A DNA stretch of 64,000 nt from JACMNW01 sp963708425 (lineage in GTDB: Bacteria; Pseudomonadota; Alphaproteobacteria; Rhodobacterales; Rhodobacteraceae). The stretch's first letter is position 1; every line of letters begins with the position of its first letter. Below, piece by piece: positions 63,631 to 64,000 of this stretch. Below the pieces are notes generated by a model that was given only the letters and a program-made list of their open reading frames with translations, was not told where the DNA came from and did not search any database. A program made the position numbers and the translations under genes. The stretch covers positions 1,550,001 through 1,614,000 of the forward strand of contig OY970206.1 in NCBI GenBank assembly GCA_963708425.1, in the 5' to 3' direction.

Positions 63631-64000
63631 TTAGACCCCCAAATAGGCCGCCAATGAACTAGGCGGATTCGCAAACAACTGCGCCGTCGGCTGCGGCGGA
63701 TGCGCAATGCCATCGGCCACCAGCACAGTCTGGTCAGCAAAACGTTTCGCATCGCTCGGGTCATGCGTGACCATCAGCACAGTCGCGCCGGTTGCCCCTG
63801 CCACCTCGGCCACCAAATCCAACATTTCGGCCTTTAGCGCCGGCCCAAGTGCCGCGAATGGTTCGTCCAGCAGCAGCATTGGCCTTGCCCGAAGTAACGC
63901 CCGCGCCAAAGCCGCCCGCCCTTGCTGCCCCCCCGATAGCGATCCCGGCTTTCGGGGCCCCATGCCCGCCAGCCCAACCCGTTCGAGGGCGAGGTCGATC
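63631..64000 (-). CDS. thiQ: Thiamine ABC transporter ATP-binding protein (ThiQ), 5' part outside the window
   Basis: The visible 122 codons run off the right edge. They contain the ABC signature 'GSLSGGQQGRAALARALLRA', Walker B 'MLLLDEPFAALGPALKAEML', the H-loop 'VLMVTHDPSDAKRFADQTVL', and a C-terminus 'ANPPSSLAAYLGV' that suits ThiQ. The Walker A is to the right. Another small ABC ATPase is possible, but the sequence around the signature and end fits ThiQ best. Confidence 0.8.
   Translation of the reverse strand, partial: IDLALERVGLAGMGPRKPGSLSGGQQGRAALARALLRARPMLLLDEPFAALGPALKAEMLDLVAEVAGATGATVLMVTHDPSDAKRFADQTVLVADGIAHPPQPTAQLFANPPSSLAAYLGV

Overview
The window looks like the chromosome of an alphaproteobacterium of the Rhodobacteraceae/roseobacter type. 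Supporting signs are the petABC cytochrome bc1 operon, an rrn operon ordered 16S-tRNA-Ile-tRNA-Ala-23S-5S-tRNA-fMet, a 41-residue RpmJ, a DinB with an N-terminal four-cysteine motif, a prophage tail module related to gene transfer agent tails, and generally GC-rich coding sequence. I assign the group by family recognition only; no database search was possible.

Layout. (1) 1-7250: cell-surface glycan genes. A GNAT acetyltransferase (cut by the left edge), a sugar 3,4-ketoisomerase and a PLP aminotransferase suggest a dTDP-3-amino-3,6-dideoxyhexose pathway. They sit with a GT61 glycosyltransferase, a GT2 enzyme and a two-domain glycosyltransferase of 757 aa. (2) 4300-4700 and 7600-12480: mobile-element debris. 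This comprises an IS66 TnpA relic, a frameshifted IS110/IS1111 transposase, an MsbA-like ABC exporter, an IS3 relic with the left end of another IS110 element inside it, and a beta-glucosidase (GH3) gene cut at both ends. (3) 12475-28464: a headless siphophage prophage. It starts inside a lambda-gpE-like capsid gene and keeps an apparently intact tail module (tail tube, chaperone with a -1 frameshift site, tape measure, the GTA-like hub and peptidase genes, fibre-like protein), an endolysin-like peptidase and a holin-like protein. An antisense vapBC pair lies inside it. (4) 28637-32117: a two-gene AAA+ ATPase/subtilase module whose protease reading frame is broken by one net base, beside the 3' end of tRNA-fMet. 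(5) 32233-38519: the complete rrn operon on the minus strand with promoter, boxA, processing stems, a probable 23S intervening sequence and a bidirectional terminator.

(6) 38601-52879: mostly core and accessory genes: msrPQ methionine sulfoxide repair, a fasciclin protein, GlsB/YeaQ-like and DUF937 proteins, clpB, a TolB-like propeller, pyrF, a YciF-like ferritin-fold protein, a cobalt-type nitrile hydratase operon, an NfeD/SPFH membrane pair and an orphan ParB-like protein. (7) 52905-55583: a small accessory island with a coupled three-gene GHKL ATPase/STAS-like (DUF4325)/membrane-protein cassette and a brnTA toxin-antitoxin pair. (8) 55808-64000: dinB, N-formylglutamate amidohydrolase, tRNA-Val, rpmJ, paiB-like regulator, a glutathione S-transferase, an outer-membrane barrel, petABC, and thiQ running off the right edge.

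The best candidates for little-described biology are the AAA+/subtilase module next to tRNA-fMet, the GHKL/STAS-like/membrane cassette at 52905-54832, and the headless but intact tail cluster, which could be a phage-tail-like particle.
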